Counted from the stretch's first letter, positions 1 to 8,151 are shown. The stretch is DNA of 20,920 bases from Deltaproteobacteria bacterium (GCA_020632665.1 JACKFC010000056.1:1-20920); one strand, 5' to 3'. Numbers and translations: made by a program. The notes: generated from the letters alone by a model not told the origin.

Positions 1-3000
1 TCTGCAGCGAGGACGCCGCGAAGACGGCCTTGACCGAGCCGCCGGGCTTGAGGAAGGCCTTGTCGCCCATCTCCTTGCGGGTCTGGGTCGTGGCCGTGAC
101 CTCGCCGTCGAGCTGCTCGAGCGAGCCGCCGGAGATTTGCGCCGCGCCATCGATCCAGCCGCCATAGACGATGGCGATCTGACCTTCGAAGCCCGTCATC
201 GACGCGCCGTCGAAGTTGGCGGAGAACTTGCCGCCCTGCTTCAGGCGCAGGTCCTCGGTGAGGAATTTCTCGATCGCGATGCGGCCGGTGACCTTGCCCT
301 GCACGCTGTCGAGGTTGCCGCTGGCGAGCTCGACCGTGCCCTTGAGCCAGCCGAGGTCGCCATAGGCCCAGTTCACCTTGCCGGCGAGGTCCTGCAGCTC
401 GCTGTTGACGGCGTTGGCCGACAGCGTTCCACCCGGCTCGATGGTCAGCGAGCTCCCGGGGACGGGATGCTGCTTGATCATCGAGCCCTTGGCGGCACCG
501 CTGATGCTCTCGAGCGACGAGGTCGGCTCGAGCTGGACCGAACCGACGATCTCGTCGTCGTAGCGGAAGCTGACCTTGCCCTCGAGCGTGGTCGGAGCGT
601 TCTGCTCGAAGCGCGACTTCAACGCCGAGCCCCGCTGCAGCTTCAGCTTGCCGAGCTCGAGGTTGCGGTCGAGGCGGGCCTTCGCGTCACCGCTGATATT
701 CTCGAAGTTCGAGGCGCCCTGCTCGACCTGGATCTTGCCGCTGAGCTGCTTGTCCCAACGGAAGCCGAGCGAACCCCAGACCTTGTCGGCGACGTTGTTC
801 TGGAAGTGCAGCTCTGCCGCAGAGCCCTTCTTCAGCGCGAAGCCGCCGCCGACGTCGACGTCGCGGGTCAGCGTGCCGGTCGCACCACCGGTGAAGTCGG
901 GACCGGCGTCGCTGGAGAAGTCGAGCGAGCCGTTGATCTCGATCTGGCCTTCGAGGAAGTCGCTGTAGCGGTAGCCGAAGCTGCCGCCCTCGAGCTTGAG
1001 GCTATTCGGCCCGAGCAGCTTGCCGTAGACCGAGCCGCCCGTGAGGATCGACAGGTCGCCGCGCTTCTGCTCCTTGCTGATCGTGCCGGTGACGTCGCCC
1101 TTGACCTCGCCCAAGTTGGTCGCGCCGGCGACGGTGAGCTGGCCGACCAGGAATTCCTCGTCGCCGCCGAAGCCGTAGAGGAAGACGCCCTCGATGCCCT
1201 GGATATCGCCGTCGACGCGGGCGGTGAGGTTGCCGCCCTTCTTCAGCGCCAGCTTGGTCGGGACCTTGGTCGCGCTGAGCAGGCCGCCGGTGACGGTGCC
1301 CTTGTATTGCGGCCCCTTGACGCTCTCGGCGTTGCCGCCCTTGCCCATGTGCAGGCTGGCGGTCTTGCCTTCCTTGCCGAGCTCGGCGTTGACCTTGCCG
1401 CTGAAGCTGACTTCGCCGGCCTGATCGATCTCGGCCTCGAGCGAGCCTCCCGGGTGCAGCTTGATCTGCTCCGGCGCGCCTTCGCGGTACCAGCGCCCCG
1501 GGCCGGTGATGCTGGCCTTGCCGCTGCCGGTGATCCGGTCGGTGGTGCCGTCGGTGACCTTGGCCGTGCCCTGGATCCAGTCTTCGAGCCGCCACGGCAC
1601 GTTGCCGTAGACCTTGGTGACGTCGGCGTTGGCGATGTCGACGTTGAAGTTGCCGCCCTCGCGCAGGTAGACGTTGCCCTGGACGTGGTGCTCCTCGAGC
1701 AGCGACGCGGTCGACTTGCCGGCGACAGTCGTCAGCGGCATCTCGGACGGGACTTCGAGCGTACCGGCCAGCCAATCGGCGAACTGCCACGCGAACGTGC
1801 CGGCGAAGGTCACGGGCTCGTTGCGGGTCATCGTGCCGGTGATGGCGCCGCCCTTCTTCAGGGTGAGGTTCGCGCCGATCGATTTGTCGTCGAGCAGGGC
1901 GCCTTCCATCTTGCCGCTGAACATCTGCGGGGTCTGCTCACCTTCGAGCGCGAGCTTGCCGCCGATCCAGGCCTTGCCGCCGCTGGCGACCTCCCAGTTG
2001 ATGCTGCCGCCGATCTTCGAGATCGTGCTATTGGCCATATCGGACGTGATCTCGCCGCCCTTCTTCAACGTGAAGTGGCCGCCGAGCGACTTCTCCTCGA
2101 TGACCGTGGCCTTGCTGACCGGGCCCTGGATCGAGCGGAACTTCTGCGAGGTGCCGGCCGTGACGGTGCCGCCGAGCCACTTGCTGCCTTCGCCGTATTG
2201 GAACGGGATCTCGCCCTGGATGTCCTGCGCCTGGTTGGCGAGCACGGTGACGGAGACGCCGCCGCCCGGGACCAAGTCCAGGACGTCCGTGGCGTTGAAG
2301 GTGCCCATCAGAGCGCCCTCGAGCTTGCCGGAGAAGAGCGTCGGCCCCGCGGCGCCCTCGATATTCAGCTTGCCCTCGACCCACTCCTGCACCCGCGCCG
2401 CGGTCGAGCCGCCGAAGCTGGTGGGCGTATTGTTCGAGAACGTGACCTCGAGGCCCTTGGAGGGCAGGAGCGTGATGCCGGGGTTGCCCTCGAGCGCCTT
2501 CTCCTTCAGCACGCCGCCCTGTGCCTGGCCGCTGATGCTGCCGAAGGCGGTGCGCTGCCCGATGTCGATGCTGCCGCCGAGCCACTCGCTGAGCTTCCAG
2601 TTGAGCTGCGAACCGGCCTCGTAGGCGGTCGGCTGGGTGGCGGTGACGAGGTCGATCTTGGCGGTGCCGCCCTTCTCGATCTTCAAATCGCCGCTGCTCA
2701 TCGGCGGGGTCGACTTGATCGTGCCGGTCGCCTTGCCCGTGACGCCGTCGAAGAAGCGCGAGCCGGCCTCGGCCGTGACCGAGCCCTCGAGCCAATCGCC
2801 GAAGCGGAATTGGGTCGGTCCGGTGAAGTCGAGGATCGTCGAATTCTCGACCGTCGCCGAGAGCGCGCCGCCCTCGATCAGGGTCATTCCGGCCTGGCCG
2901 CTCATCGCCTTCTCGGCGACGACCTTGAGCACCGTGGCGCCCTGGAGCTGGTTGAAGTCCAGCATCTCACCGGCGACCGTGGCCTTGCCCTCGGCGAAAT

Positions 3001-6000
3001 CCTTGAAGCGGAAGTCGACCGTGCCGCTGTATTGGTGCGGCTTGCCGTCCTGCAGGCGGACCGTCAGCGAGCCCTCTTCGCCGGGCAGCAGGCGGATGTC
3101 CGAGCCGTTGTCGAGCAGCTTCGGCGCGATGATCTGCGCCGAGAGGTCACCCGAGAGCTGGTCGATGCCAATGGCCTGGATCGGCTCCTCGATATTCGCC
3201 TTGCCGCCGAGCCACTGGTGGTATTGCCATTGCAGCGTGCCGCTGACGCCCTTGAACAGGCCGCCGTCGAAATGACCGGTGAGCTTGCTGCCGGGGTTGG
3301 CGAAGAGTTGACCGCCGGGCGCCTCGCCGATGCGGAAGCGCTCCTTGACGTCGGCCGGGCCCTTGCCGGTGACCAGGTTCAGCGCGGTGACGGGGGTCTC
3401 GACGTTGAGCGTGCCCTCGAACTTCGGGTGGGCCCACTTCACCGGGCCCTGCATCGTGTCGAAGGCCGAGTCGGTGATCTGCAGCGTGAACTGCGTCGCT
3501 TCGTCGGCCTTGAGCGAGACTTCCTGGCCGATCGCCTCGTCCTTGGTCAGCCACGACGACGCGGTGCCCGAGATCGTCGCGAAATTCTGCCGCGCGTCGA
3601 AGGCGAGGTTGCCGGCGAACTTGTCCTGCGTGCTGAACTTCATATTGCCCTGGGCCGAGACCAGGTGCTTTTTCTGCACGTCGACGTCGACGGCGCCTTC
3701 CTCGACCTTGAGCTGACCGAAGGCCTGCCCGGTCTTGATCTTCGCCTTGCCGACGCCGGTGAGCTGCTCGTAGGGGTTGGACGGCGCGAGGTCGAGCTTG
3801 CCGGTAGCGGTGCCGGAGCGGAAATCGAGGTCGACGTGGCCGCCGGTGATCTCGACCTGGGTGCCACGCACGACGACGGTCGCTGCGCCCTTGCTCAGCG
3901 TGATCTCGTCGAAGCTGTGCGCCGCGACCAAGGCCGCGGTCGCCGTGGCGTTGATATTGTCCTTGGTGGTGCCGGCCTCGAGCACCGCCGTGCCCTTCAT
4001 GAAGTCGGCGAGCTGGAAGTCCACCTTGCCGGCGGTCGAGACCAGCGCGCCGCCCTGCACCTCGATCGTCAAATCACCGCCCGAGACGGTGACCGGCGAG
4101 CGGTCGATGGGCTGCTTCAAGCCGCCGGAGAGCACCATGTCGACCTTGCGGCCGGAGAGGTCGATGCCGCCCTGGAACGCGCCCTCGAAGACGTCGTCGT
4201 AGACGGCCTGGCCGCTGCCGTCCATCCGGGTCAGGGTCGTGTCGGTGATGTTGCCGGAGAGGCTGGCCTTGGAGAAGACGACCGGCTCGAGGCGATTTTC
4301 GCCCTCCGACTCGAAGACGGCCTCGCCGTTGATCTGCTTGGTTTCGCCGGTCCAGGTGATCGAGCCGATGCCCTGCCCGTTCGGCAACGCGGCGACCTTG
4401 AGGTCGAGGTCGCCGGTGATCTCGAGGTTCGAGGAGCCCGTGAGCTTGCCGGTCAGCGCGCCCTTCTGCAGGCGCGCCGTGTCGCCGAGAGCGATGTCGG
4501 CGCTCTGCTGGATCGAGACGGTGCCTTCGAGGTTCTCGCCGTTGATGGTCGCGGCGAGCGTGCCGGACGAGAAGGGCGAGGCCTCGATGCCGAGGCTGCC
4601 GGAGCCGCTGACCGTGCCGGAGCCGTCGACGTCGACCGTGAGCGTGCCGCTCTTCAGCCACTCGGCGAGGCGGTCGCCCTTGAGGTCGGCGACGCCGAGC
4701 GTGCCGTGCGCGCTGACACCGTTCGGCCCGACGCTCGCGTCGATATGCGCGTCGATCAGGCTGCCGAGGCGCAGGTTGGCGTCCTGGAAGGTCGCCGTCA
4801 TCTGACCCGACTTCGCGATGGTGATGTCACGGCTATCGGTCTTGAGCGTATTGCCGAGCTGGATCGTTCCGCTGGTCTTGCCGCTCTTGAACGCGCCGGT
4901 CGAGGTGTCGAAGAAGAACGTGGCGTTCGGGTTGATGGTCAGACCCGGAACGTTCATCGAAGGCAGGTTGACGAGCTTGCTGCTCTCGACCGGCGCCTTC
5001 GGCAGCTTCACGGTCACCGAGCGGCCACCGAGGCTGACCACGACCTGCTCGGGGAAGGTCGTCTCGGCCGCGGTCGACTCGCTGCCACCTTCGTTGCGGT
5101 AGATGGCGCGACGCTCGCGGTCGGCCTCGAGGCCCTCGACCCGGCCGCCCTCGGCGATCTGCTGCGCGGCGGCCTTGGCCATCTTCTCGGCCTTGTCGGT
5201 CGGCGCCGAGATGCCGCTGCGGGCGGCAGAGCCACCCTTCATCTGCGCGACGTGGGCCAGCTCCTCGAAGACGACGAGCTCGCGCCGCTTGTCGGTGTAG
5301 GCGTCGGCCTCGCCGAGCACGATGTCCTCACCGTGGGCGAAGGCCGCGGCGTCCATCGCGCCGGCGACGTCGCGTGCGCCCTTGTCGCGGTGGACCTTGA
5401 CGCTGCCGAGGCTGGTGTCGAGCGCCTTCTCGGCCTTCTGCCGCAGGCCGCTCTCGATGCCTTCGCCCTCGCCGAGGAGCTCGCGGACGCGGTCGCCCGG
5501 GTTGCTGCGCAGCGCCTCGAGGTCGGCGACGCGCTTCTTCATCGTGCCGGCGTGGTCCTGCAGCTCCTGGGCGACGCCGAGGATCGCGTTCGCGTCGGCA
5601 CCCGACTGTGCGGCGACCTGCTTGCTGCGGTCGAGGGCCTCCTTCACGCCACCGTCGCCGAGCAGCTGGCTCGGGTCGAAGCGCGAGACCTCCTTCATCG
5701 CGTCGATCAGCGCCACGCTCTCGGGCGAGCGCCCACCCGGCGGGAGCTGGGCGAGCTCGCCGGCCTGGTCTGCGGTCATGCCGAAGGGGGTCTCGCCCTG
5801 CAGCGCGGCGGCAGCGCGGCCACCGAGGACGTCGGCAGCGGCGGCCTGCACGCCGTTCATCGCGTCGTCCGCAGTAACCTCGGGCAGCGTGAGCTTGGCC
5901 TGGACGGCGTCGAGCTGCGGCAGCGCGGTCGGCAGTGAAGACACGGCCGCGTCGACGACGGCGGCGCCCTCGGCCGGCAGGCCACCTTCGAGCTGGACCG

Positions 6001-7285
6001 AAGCGGAGCCCGGAGCCGGCAAGCTGGCCTCGATCGGGGCCGGCGGCGTCGCGCTCGTTTCGGGGGCCGGCGCGGCGGCACCACCGTCGGCATCGATCGC
6101 CGTCTCGGGCTCCTTCGCGGCGGTGTCGCCGGCGACGTTGGGCGCAGCGGCGGCCGCAGGCGCGGCCTCGGGTGCCTGGACCGGCGCGTCGACCTCGGCG
6201 GTCGCGGCGGGCGCGGCGTGTTCCTGCACCGCGGCGATCTCTTCGCTCGCGGGAGCGACCGTCGGCTGCGGCGCGGCGGCGACGTTGACGTCGACGTCGG
6301 CGGCCTTCGGCTCGGCGCTGGTGGCGACTTCGGGCGCAGGCGCGGCCGCAGCCTCGGCCACCTGGGCAACCGGCGCGGGCGCGAGGTCAGCGACCTCCGG
6401 GGCCACTGTGGCGGGTGCGCTGCCGGCGCTCAAATCGGGCGCAGCGATCTCGGCCGGCGCGGGCGCGGCGACATCGGTCGGCGCGCTGCCGCCAATGGCC
6501 TCGACGCTGGCCTCGGGGGCGGGGGTCGGCTCGGGCGCGGCAGCGGCCTCGGCCTCGAGGTCGGCGCTCGGCGCGGCGACCTCGACCGGCGCGGTCGGCG
6601 AAGCCTCGGGGGTCGCCTCGGCAATGGCCGGCGCGGTCATCGGAGCCGGCGTGTCGAGCGCGGCGGGCGGCGTCGCTTCGAGCGGCGTCGACGGCTCGGC
6701 GGAGATCTTGTCGCCCGCGGGCTCGGCGACCTGAGGCGCGGGGGCCTCGGCGGGCTCCGCAGCGGCTTTGCCGGCGATCGCGTCGGCCTCGGACTTCGCG
6801 GCTGCGGCCTCACCGACGCCGGAGATGGTCGAAGCGAGGTCGATCTTCTGCGCCGCGGCGCCGATATCCGGCATCGACGCGTCGACGGCCTGCGCCGGGG
6901 CGCCGAGTTCTGCCTGGCCCTGGCTCTCCTGCTTCGGGGTCTGGCTCTGCGCTTCGGACTGCGCTGCACCGCTCGGTCCCGAACCTTCTGGCACGGACGC
7001 GTCCAGGGCGTCCGGGCTCTTCGCGGCTTCGAGGGCCGGGTCGCCGGCGGGCAAGGCCTTCAGACGCTCGAGCTCGGACTGCTGCTCCGCGACGCGGGCG
7101 GCGTCTGCCTCGGCGGCGGAGGCTTTGTCCCCCAGGCCACCGGAGAGCGCTGAGGAAGCACCGCCAACATCGGGAAGATCTGGAGTAGGCGCGGGCTGTT
7201 GTGCCGCAGGCTCCAGGTCGGGTGCGTTCCGCTTGGCCTCCTTGTCCTGGAGTTCGTCGCGGTGGAGCTTCTCTGCGTCGTACAT
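1..7285 (-). CDS. Giant eCIS-core (DUF4157) repeat protein, 3' end beyond window
   Basis: The reading frame is open from the ATG at 7283-7285 to the left edge, at least 2,428 codons; I checked the in-frame triplets and found no stop. No other in-frame start exists between the upstream stop and this ATG, although its ribosome-binding site is weak. There is no signal peptide (N-terminus MYDAEKLHRDEL, charged). Layout: residues 1-170 charged/Gln-rich; about 170-440 Ala/Pro/Glu low complexity; about 440-600 helical; about 603-685 an eCIS-core (DUF4157, PF13699) domain with VKVHRDKGA (H632), a DAAAFAHGEDIVLG segment and VVFEELAHVAQ; about 790-1108 irregular beta-rich sequence; about 1109 to the edge, ~20 divergent repeats of 60-72 residues. 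DUF4157 proteins are known as companions or cargo of extracellular contractile injection systems. The HExxH metal motif is E674-E-L-A-H678 here, so peptidase activity is doubtful. Function is unknown; a secreted or injected structural/effector protein is inferred. Confidence 0.85.
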   Translation of the reverse strand, partial: MYDAEKLHRDELQDKEAKRNAPDLEPAAQQPAPTPDLPDVGGASSALSGGLGDKASAAEADAARVAEQQSELERLKALPAGDPALEAAKSPDALDASVPEGSGPSGAAQSEAQSQTPKQESQGQAELGAPAQAVDASMPDIGAAAQKIDLASTISGVGEAAAAKSEADAIAGKAAAEPAEAPAPQVAEPAGDKISAEPSTPLEATPPAALDTPAPMTAPAIAEATPEASPTAPVEVAAPSADLEAEAAAAPEPTPAPEASVEAIGGSAPTDVAAPAPAEIAAPDLSAGSAPATVAPEVADLAPAPVAQVAEAAAAPAPEVATSAEPKAADVDVNVAAAPQPTVAPASEEIAAVQEHAAPAATAEVDAPVQAPEAAPAAAAAPNVAGDTAAKEPETAIDADGGAAAPAPETSATPPAPIEASLPAPGSASVQLEGGLPAEGAAVVDAAVSSLPTALPQLDAVQAKLTLPEVTADDAMNGVQAAAADVLGGRAAAALQGETPFGMTADQAGELAQLPPGGRSPESVALIDAMKEVSRFDPSQLLGDGGVKEALDRSKQVAAQSGADANAILGVAQELQDHAGTMKKRVADLEALRSNPGDRVRELLGEGEGIESGLRQKAEKALDTSLGSVKVHRDKGARDVAGAMDAAAFAHGEDIVLGEADAYTDKRRELVVFEELAHVAQMKGGSAARSGISAPTDKAEKMAKAAAQQIAEGGRVEGLEADRERRAIYRNEGGSESTAAETTFPEQVVVSLGGRSVTVKLPKAPVESSKLVNLPSMNVPGLTINPNATFFFDTSTGAFKSGKTSGTIQLGNTLKTDSRDITIAKSGQMTATFQDANLRLGSLIDAHIDASVGPNGVSAHGTLGVADLKGDRLAEWLKSGTLTVDVDGSGTVSGSGSLGIEASPFSSGTLAATINGENLEGTVSIQQSADIALGDTARLQKGALTGKLTGSSNLEITGDLDLKVAALPNGQGIGSITWTGETKQINGEAVFESEGENRLEPVVFSKASLSGNITDTTLTRMDGSGQAVYDDVFEGAFQGGIDLSGRKVDMVLSGGLKQPIDRSPVTVSGGDLTIEVQGGALVSTAGKVDFQLADFMKGTAVLEAGTTKDNINATATAALVAAHSFDEITLSKGAATVVVRGTQVEITGGHVDLDFRSGTATGKLDLAPSNPYEQLTGVGKAKIKTGQAFGQLKVEEGAVDVDVQKKHLVSAQGNMKFSTQDKFAGNLAFDARQNFATISGTASSWLTKDEAIGQEVSLKADEATQFTLQITDSAFDTMQGPVKWAHPKFEGTLNVETPVTALNLVTGKGPADVKERFRIGEAPGGQLFANPGSKLTGHFDGGLFKGVSGTLQWQYHQWLGGKANIEEPIQAIGIDQLSGDLSAQIIAPKLLDNGSDIRLLPGEEGSLTVRLQDGKPHQYSGTVDFRFKDFAEGKATVAGEMLDFNQLQGATVLKVVAEKAMSGQAGMTLIEGGALSATVENSTILDFTGPTQFRFGDWLEGSVTAEAGSRFFDGVTGKATGTIKSTPPMSSGDLKIEKGGTAKIDLVTATQPTAYEAGSQLNWKLSEWLGGSIDIGQRTAFGSISGQAQGGVLKEKALEGNPGITLLPSKGLEVTFSNNTPTSFGGSTAARVQEWVEGKLNIEGAAGPTLFSGKLEGALMGTFNATDVLDLVPGGGVSVTVLANQAQDIQGEIPFQYGEGSKWLGGTVTAGTSQKFRSIQGPVSKATVIEEKSLGGHFTLKKGGEITSDMANSTISKIGGSINWEVASGGKAWIGGKLALEGEQTPQMFSGKMEGALLDDKSIGANLTLKKGGAITGTMTRNEPVTFAGTFAWQFADWLAGTLEVPSEMPLTTVAGKSTASLLEEHHVQGNVYLREGGNFNVDIANADVTKVYGNVPWRLEDWIQGTAKVTDGTTDRITGSGKASITGPGRWYREGAPEQIKLHPGGSLEAEIDQAGEVSFSGKVNAELGKEGKTASLHMGKGGNAESVKGPQYKGTVTGGLLSATKVPTKLALKKGGNLTARVDGDIQGIEGVFLYGFGGDEEFLVGQLTVAGATNLGEVKGDVTGTISKEQKRGDLSILTGGSVYGKLLGPNSLKLEGGSFGYRYSDFLEGQIEINGSLDFSSDAGPDFTGGATGTLTRDVDVGGGFALKKGSAAELHFQNNVADKVWGSLGFRWDKQLSGKIQVEQGASNFENISGDAKARLDRNLELGKLKLQRGSALKSRFEQNAPTTLEGKVSFRYDDEIVGSVQLEPTSSLESISGAAKGSMIKQHPVPGSSLTIEPGGTLSANAVNSELQDLAGKVNWAYGDLGWLKGTVELASGNLDSVQGKVTGRIAIEKFLTEDLRLKQGGKFSANFDGASMTGFEGQIAIVYGGWIDGAAQISGGSLEQLDGEVTATTQTRKEMGDKAFLKPGGSVKAVFAASSLQ
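2..3960 (-). repeat. About 20 tandem ~65-residue protein repeats in the giant gene
   Basis: From residue ~1109 to the window edge the protein repeats a 60-72 residue unit. The loose pattern is I-x-G-x-[AV]-x-G, then 10-14 residues, then [LI]-x-L-x-x-G-G-x-[LV] (often LKKGG), ~12 residues often with N, then G-x-[VLI]-x-[WF]-x-[FYW]-x-[DE]-[WF]-[LIV]-x-G. Clear copies include LTLKKGGAITGTMTRNEP followed by FAWQFADWLAGTLEV, and LKIEKGGTAKIDL followed by LNWKLSEWLGGSI. I count 16 clear copies (the last cut by the window edge) and about four weaker ones at the N-terminal side. DNA identity between copies is low, so these are old, diverged duplications. Alternating hydrophobic residues and Gly-Gly turns suggest a beta-solenoid or stacked beta-sheet fold (inference). 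Confidence 0.75.
5230..5480 (-). other. eCIS-core (DUF4157) domain with EExxH in place of HExxH
   Basis: This part of the giant reading frame encodes residues ~603-685. It follows the DUF4157 pattern: a helix of the type LRQKAEKALDTSLGSVKVH, then an A-x-A-F-x-x-G-x-D-I stretch (AAAFAHGEDIVLG), then the helix that usually reads HELTHVVQ. Here that helix reads EELAHVAQ, so the first metal-binding His is Glu674 while Glu675 and His678 remain. The following helix (DKAEKMAKAAAQQIAEGG) sits where the family usually has an acidic EREADRAA-type helix. The domain call rests on recognised motifs, not on a profile search. Confidence 0.75.
5966..6778 (-). repeat. Ala/Pro/Glu-rich low-complexity linker (coding)
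   Basis: Residues ~170-440 of the giant protein are almost wholly Ala, Pro, Glu, Val, Thr and Ser, in short motifs such as APAPEVA, EAAAAPAP and TPEASPTAPVEVAAP. This is probably a disordered, extended linker between the N-terminus and the DUF4157 domain. The biased composition also produces several spurious long reading frames in the other five frames. Confidence 0.8.
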
Positions 7286-7329
7286 GCGGCCGCTCGCTGG
7301 TCCGTGCGCATACGCGCGTCCAGTCTTGG

Positions 7330-7358
7330 TTTCTAGGAGGATGCACCGCTAGCTGCAA
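7330..7358 (-). promoter_or_regulatory. Possible sigma-70-type promoter of the giant gene
   Basis: Read on the minus strand, a -35-like TTGCAG (7353-7358) is followed by 17 nt and a -10-like TAGAAA (7330-7335). The predicted start is about 38 nt upstream of the ATG at 7285. The -35 matches the consensus at only three positions, so this is a weak call. Confidence 0.3.
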
Positions 7359-7379
7359 GCGTGGCGGGCATCGTCGCCA

Positions 7380-7409
7380 TTCCGCTGGGGCGGCCTGTCC
7401 CCGGCGGAA
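7380..7409. terminator. Strong hairpin between the CRP-fold gene and the giant gene
   Basis: An inverted repeat with arms TTCCGC-T-GGGG (7380-7390) and CCCC-G-GCGGAA (7399-7409) and an 8-nt loop. As plus-strand RNA the eleventh pair is a U-G wobble; as minus-strand RNA it is a C/A mismatch flanked by 6-bp and 4-bp stems. It lies 14 nt downstream of the CRP-fold stop codon. No T-tract follows in either direction, so it is not a classical intrinsic terminator. It could be an attenuator, an mRNA-stabilising stem or a protein-binding site in the spacer ahead of the giant gene. Confidence 0.45.
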
Positions 7410-7423
7410 ATTCCGTGGCTTTG

Positions 7424-8092
7424 CTACTTCAGCAGCGCAGCGAGGACGTCGTCGCCCGAGGTCGCGCCGGTCTTGGGCATGATCGACGCCCGCTCCAGCA
7501 ATTTCACCACCTCCACGGTGGCTTCGCGCAGCTGATCACCCAGGACCAGCGCGAGCGCGGCGTAGAGCTTGACCGCGGCCGGCTTGCCGACGTCGATGAC
7601 CTGCCGCAGCTCGTAGCTCGGCAAGCGCAACGCGGCCGTCCGCTCGGTGGCGAACGCGCCGAGGTGGTAGGTCGTGCCGCCGAGCGCGGCCTCGATGCCG
7701 ACGACGTCACCGAGGCCGTAGATGCGGACGGTATGCTCCACACCCGGACCGATGCGCTTGCGCATCTCGATTCGGCCCTGCAGCAGCATCATCACGTGCG
7801 AGGCCGAATCGCCGGCGCTCCAGACCTGCGTTCCGCCGTGGCAGCGCGCGATCTCGGCGATCTCGGCCAGGGCCTCGCGCTCACGGATCTCCAATGCGCC
7901 GAAGAGCGGCACGTCGTTCATCAGGCGCGCGATGTCCCGCGGTGGGCGCTCGAGACGCTCCATATTGTCGACGCGCGGCGGCTGCGCCACCTCCGAAGTC
8001 CGCCTGCGCTCTTCGGGCTCGCTATTGCGACGTCCGAGCAGGCCGAACATCCCCGACATGCCTGCCAATCCGGAACGGCGACGCTCACTCAT
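7424..8092 (-). CDS. CRP-fold (cyclic-nucleotide-binding-like) protein without HTH
   Basis: A 222-residue protein. The ATG at 8090-8092 has a good ribosome-binding site (GGAGG, 5 nt upstream). Residues 1-55 are basic and probably disordered (MSERRRSGLAGMSG). Residues ~62-175 follow the CRP/cNMP-binding beta-roll: LFGALEIREREALAEIAEIA, then GDSASHVMMLLQGRIEMRKR, GLGDVVGIEAALGG and TERTAALRLPSYELRQVI, then a helix like the CRP C-helix. The phosphate-binding cassette is poorly kept: the usual F-G-E-x-x-L...R-[ST]-A reads VGIEAALGGTTYHLGAFA, with no Arg. The chain ends about 45 residues after the roll, leaving no room for a helix-turn-helix. It is therefore probably a sensor or scaffold protein rather than a transcription factor. 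It precedes the giant gene on the same strand by 138 nt. Confidence 0.75.
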   Translation of the reverse strand: MSERRRSGLAGMSGMFGLLGRRNSEPEERRRTSEVAQPPRVDNMERLERPPRDIARLMNDVPLFGALEIREREALAEIAEIARCHGGTQVWSAGDSASHVMMLLQGRIEMRKRIGPGVEHTVRIYGLGDVVGIEAALGGTTYHLGAFATERTAALRLPSYELRQVIDVGKPAAVKLYAALALVLGDQLREATVEVVKLLERASIMPKTGATSGDDVLAALLK

Positions 8093-8122
8093 GACGACCT
8101 CCGCTATTCAGCCTAGCAGCGG

Positions 8123-8151
8123 CTGTGCACAGACGGAAGCACGTTCGAACG
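8123..8151. promoter_or_regulatory. Two perfect 10-bp palindromes upstream of the CRP-fold gene
   Basis: CTGTGCACAG (8123-8132) and CGTTCGAACG (8142-8151) are both perfect palindromes. Their centres are 19 bp apart, in the 76-bp spacer just before the CRP-fold gene start. The first contains TGTG/CACA half-sites like those of CRP-family operators but without the usual 6-bp gap. A regulator site is possible; short palindromes also occur by chance in GC-rich DNA. Confidence 0.3.

Noticed and set aside
137..5938. Plus-strand open frame of 1,933 codons
   Set aside because: It is the exact mirror frame (codon positions aligned) of the real minus-strand giant gene. Its composition (Leu/Asp/Glu/Arg/Val) is what reverse-complemented GC-rich codons give, and it starts with TTG without a ribosome-binding site. 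The minus frame shows recognisable domains and repeats.
5322..6734. Plus-strand Ala/Ser/Gly-rich frame of 470 codons
   Set aside because: Shadow of the Ala/Pro/Glu-rich coding linker of the giant gene; low complexity only.
1..7285. CRISPR or DNA-level tandem repeat array in the giant gene
   Set aside because: The periodicity is at protein level only. Nucleotide copies are strongly diverged, with no identical repeats or spacers.
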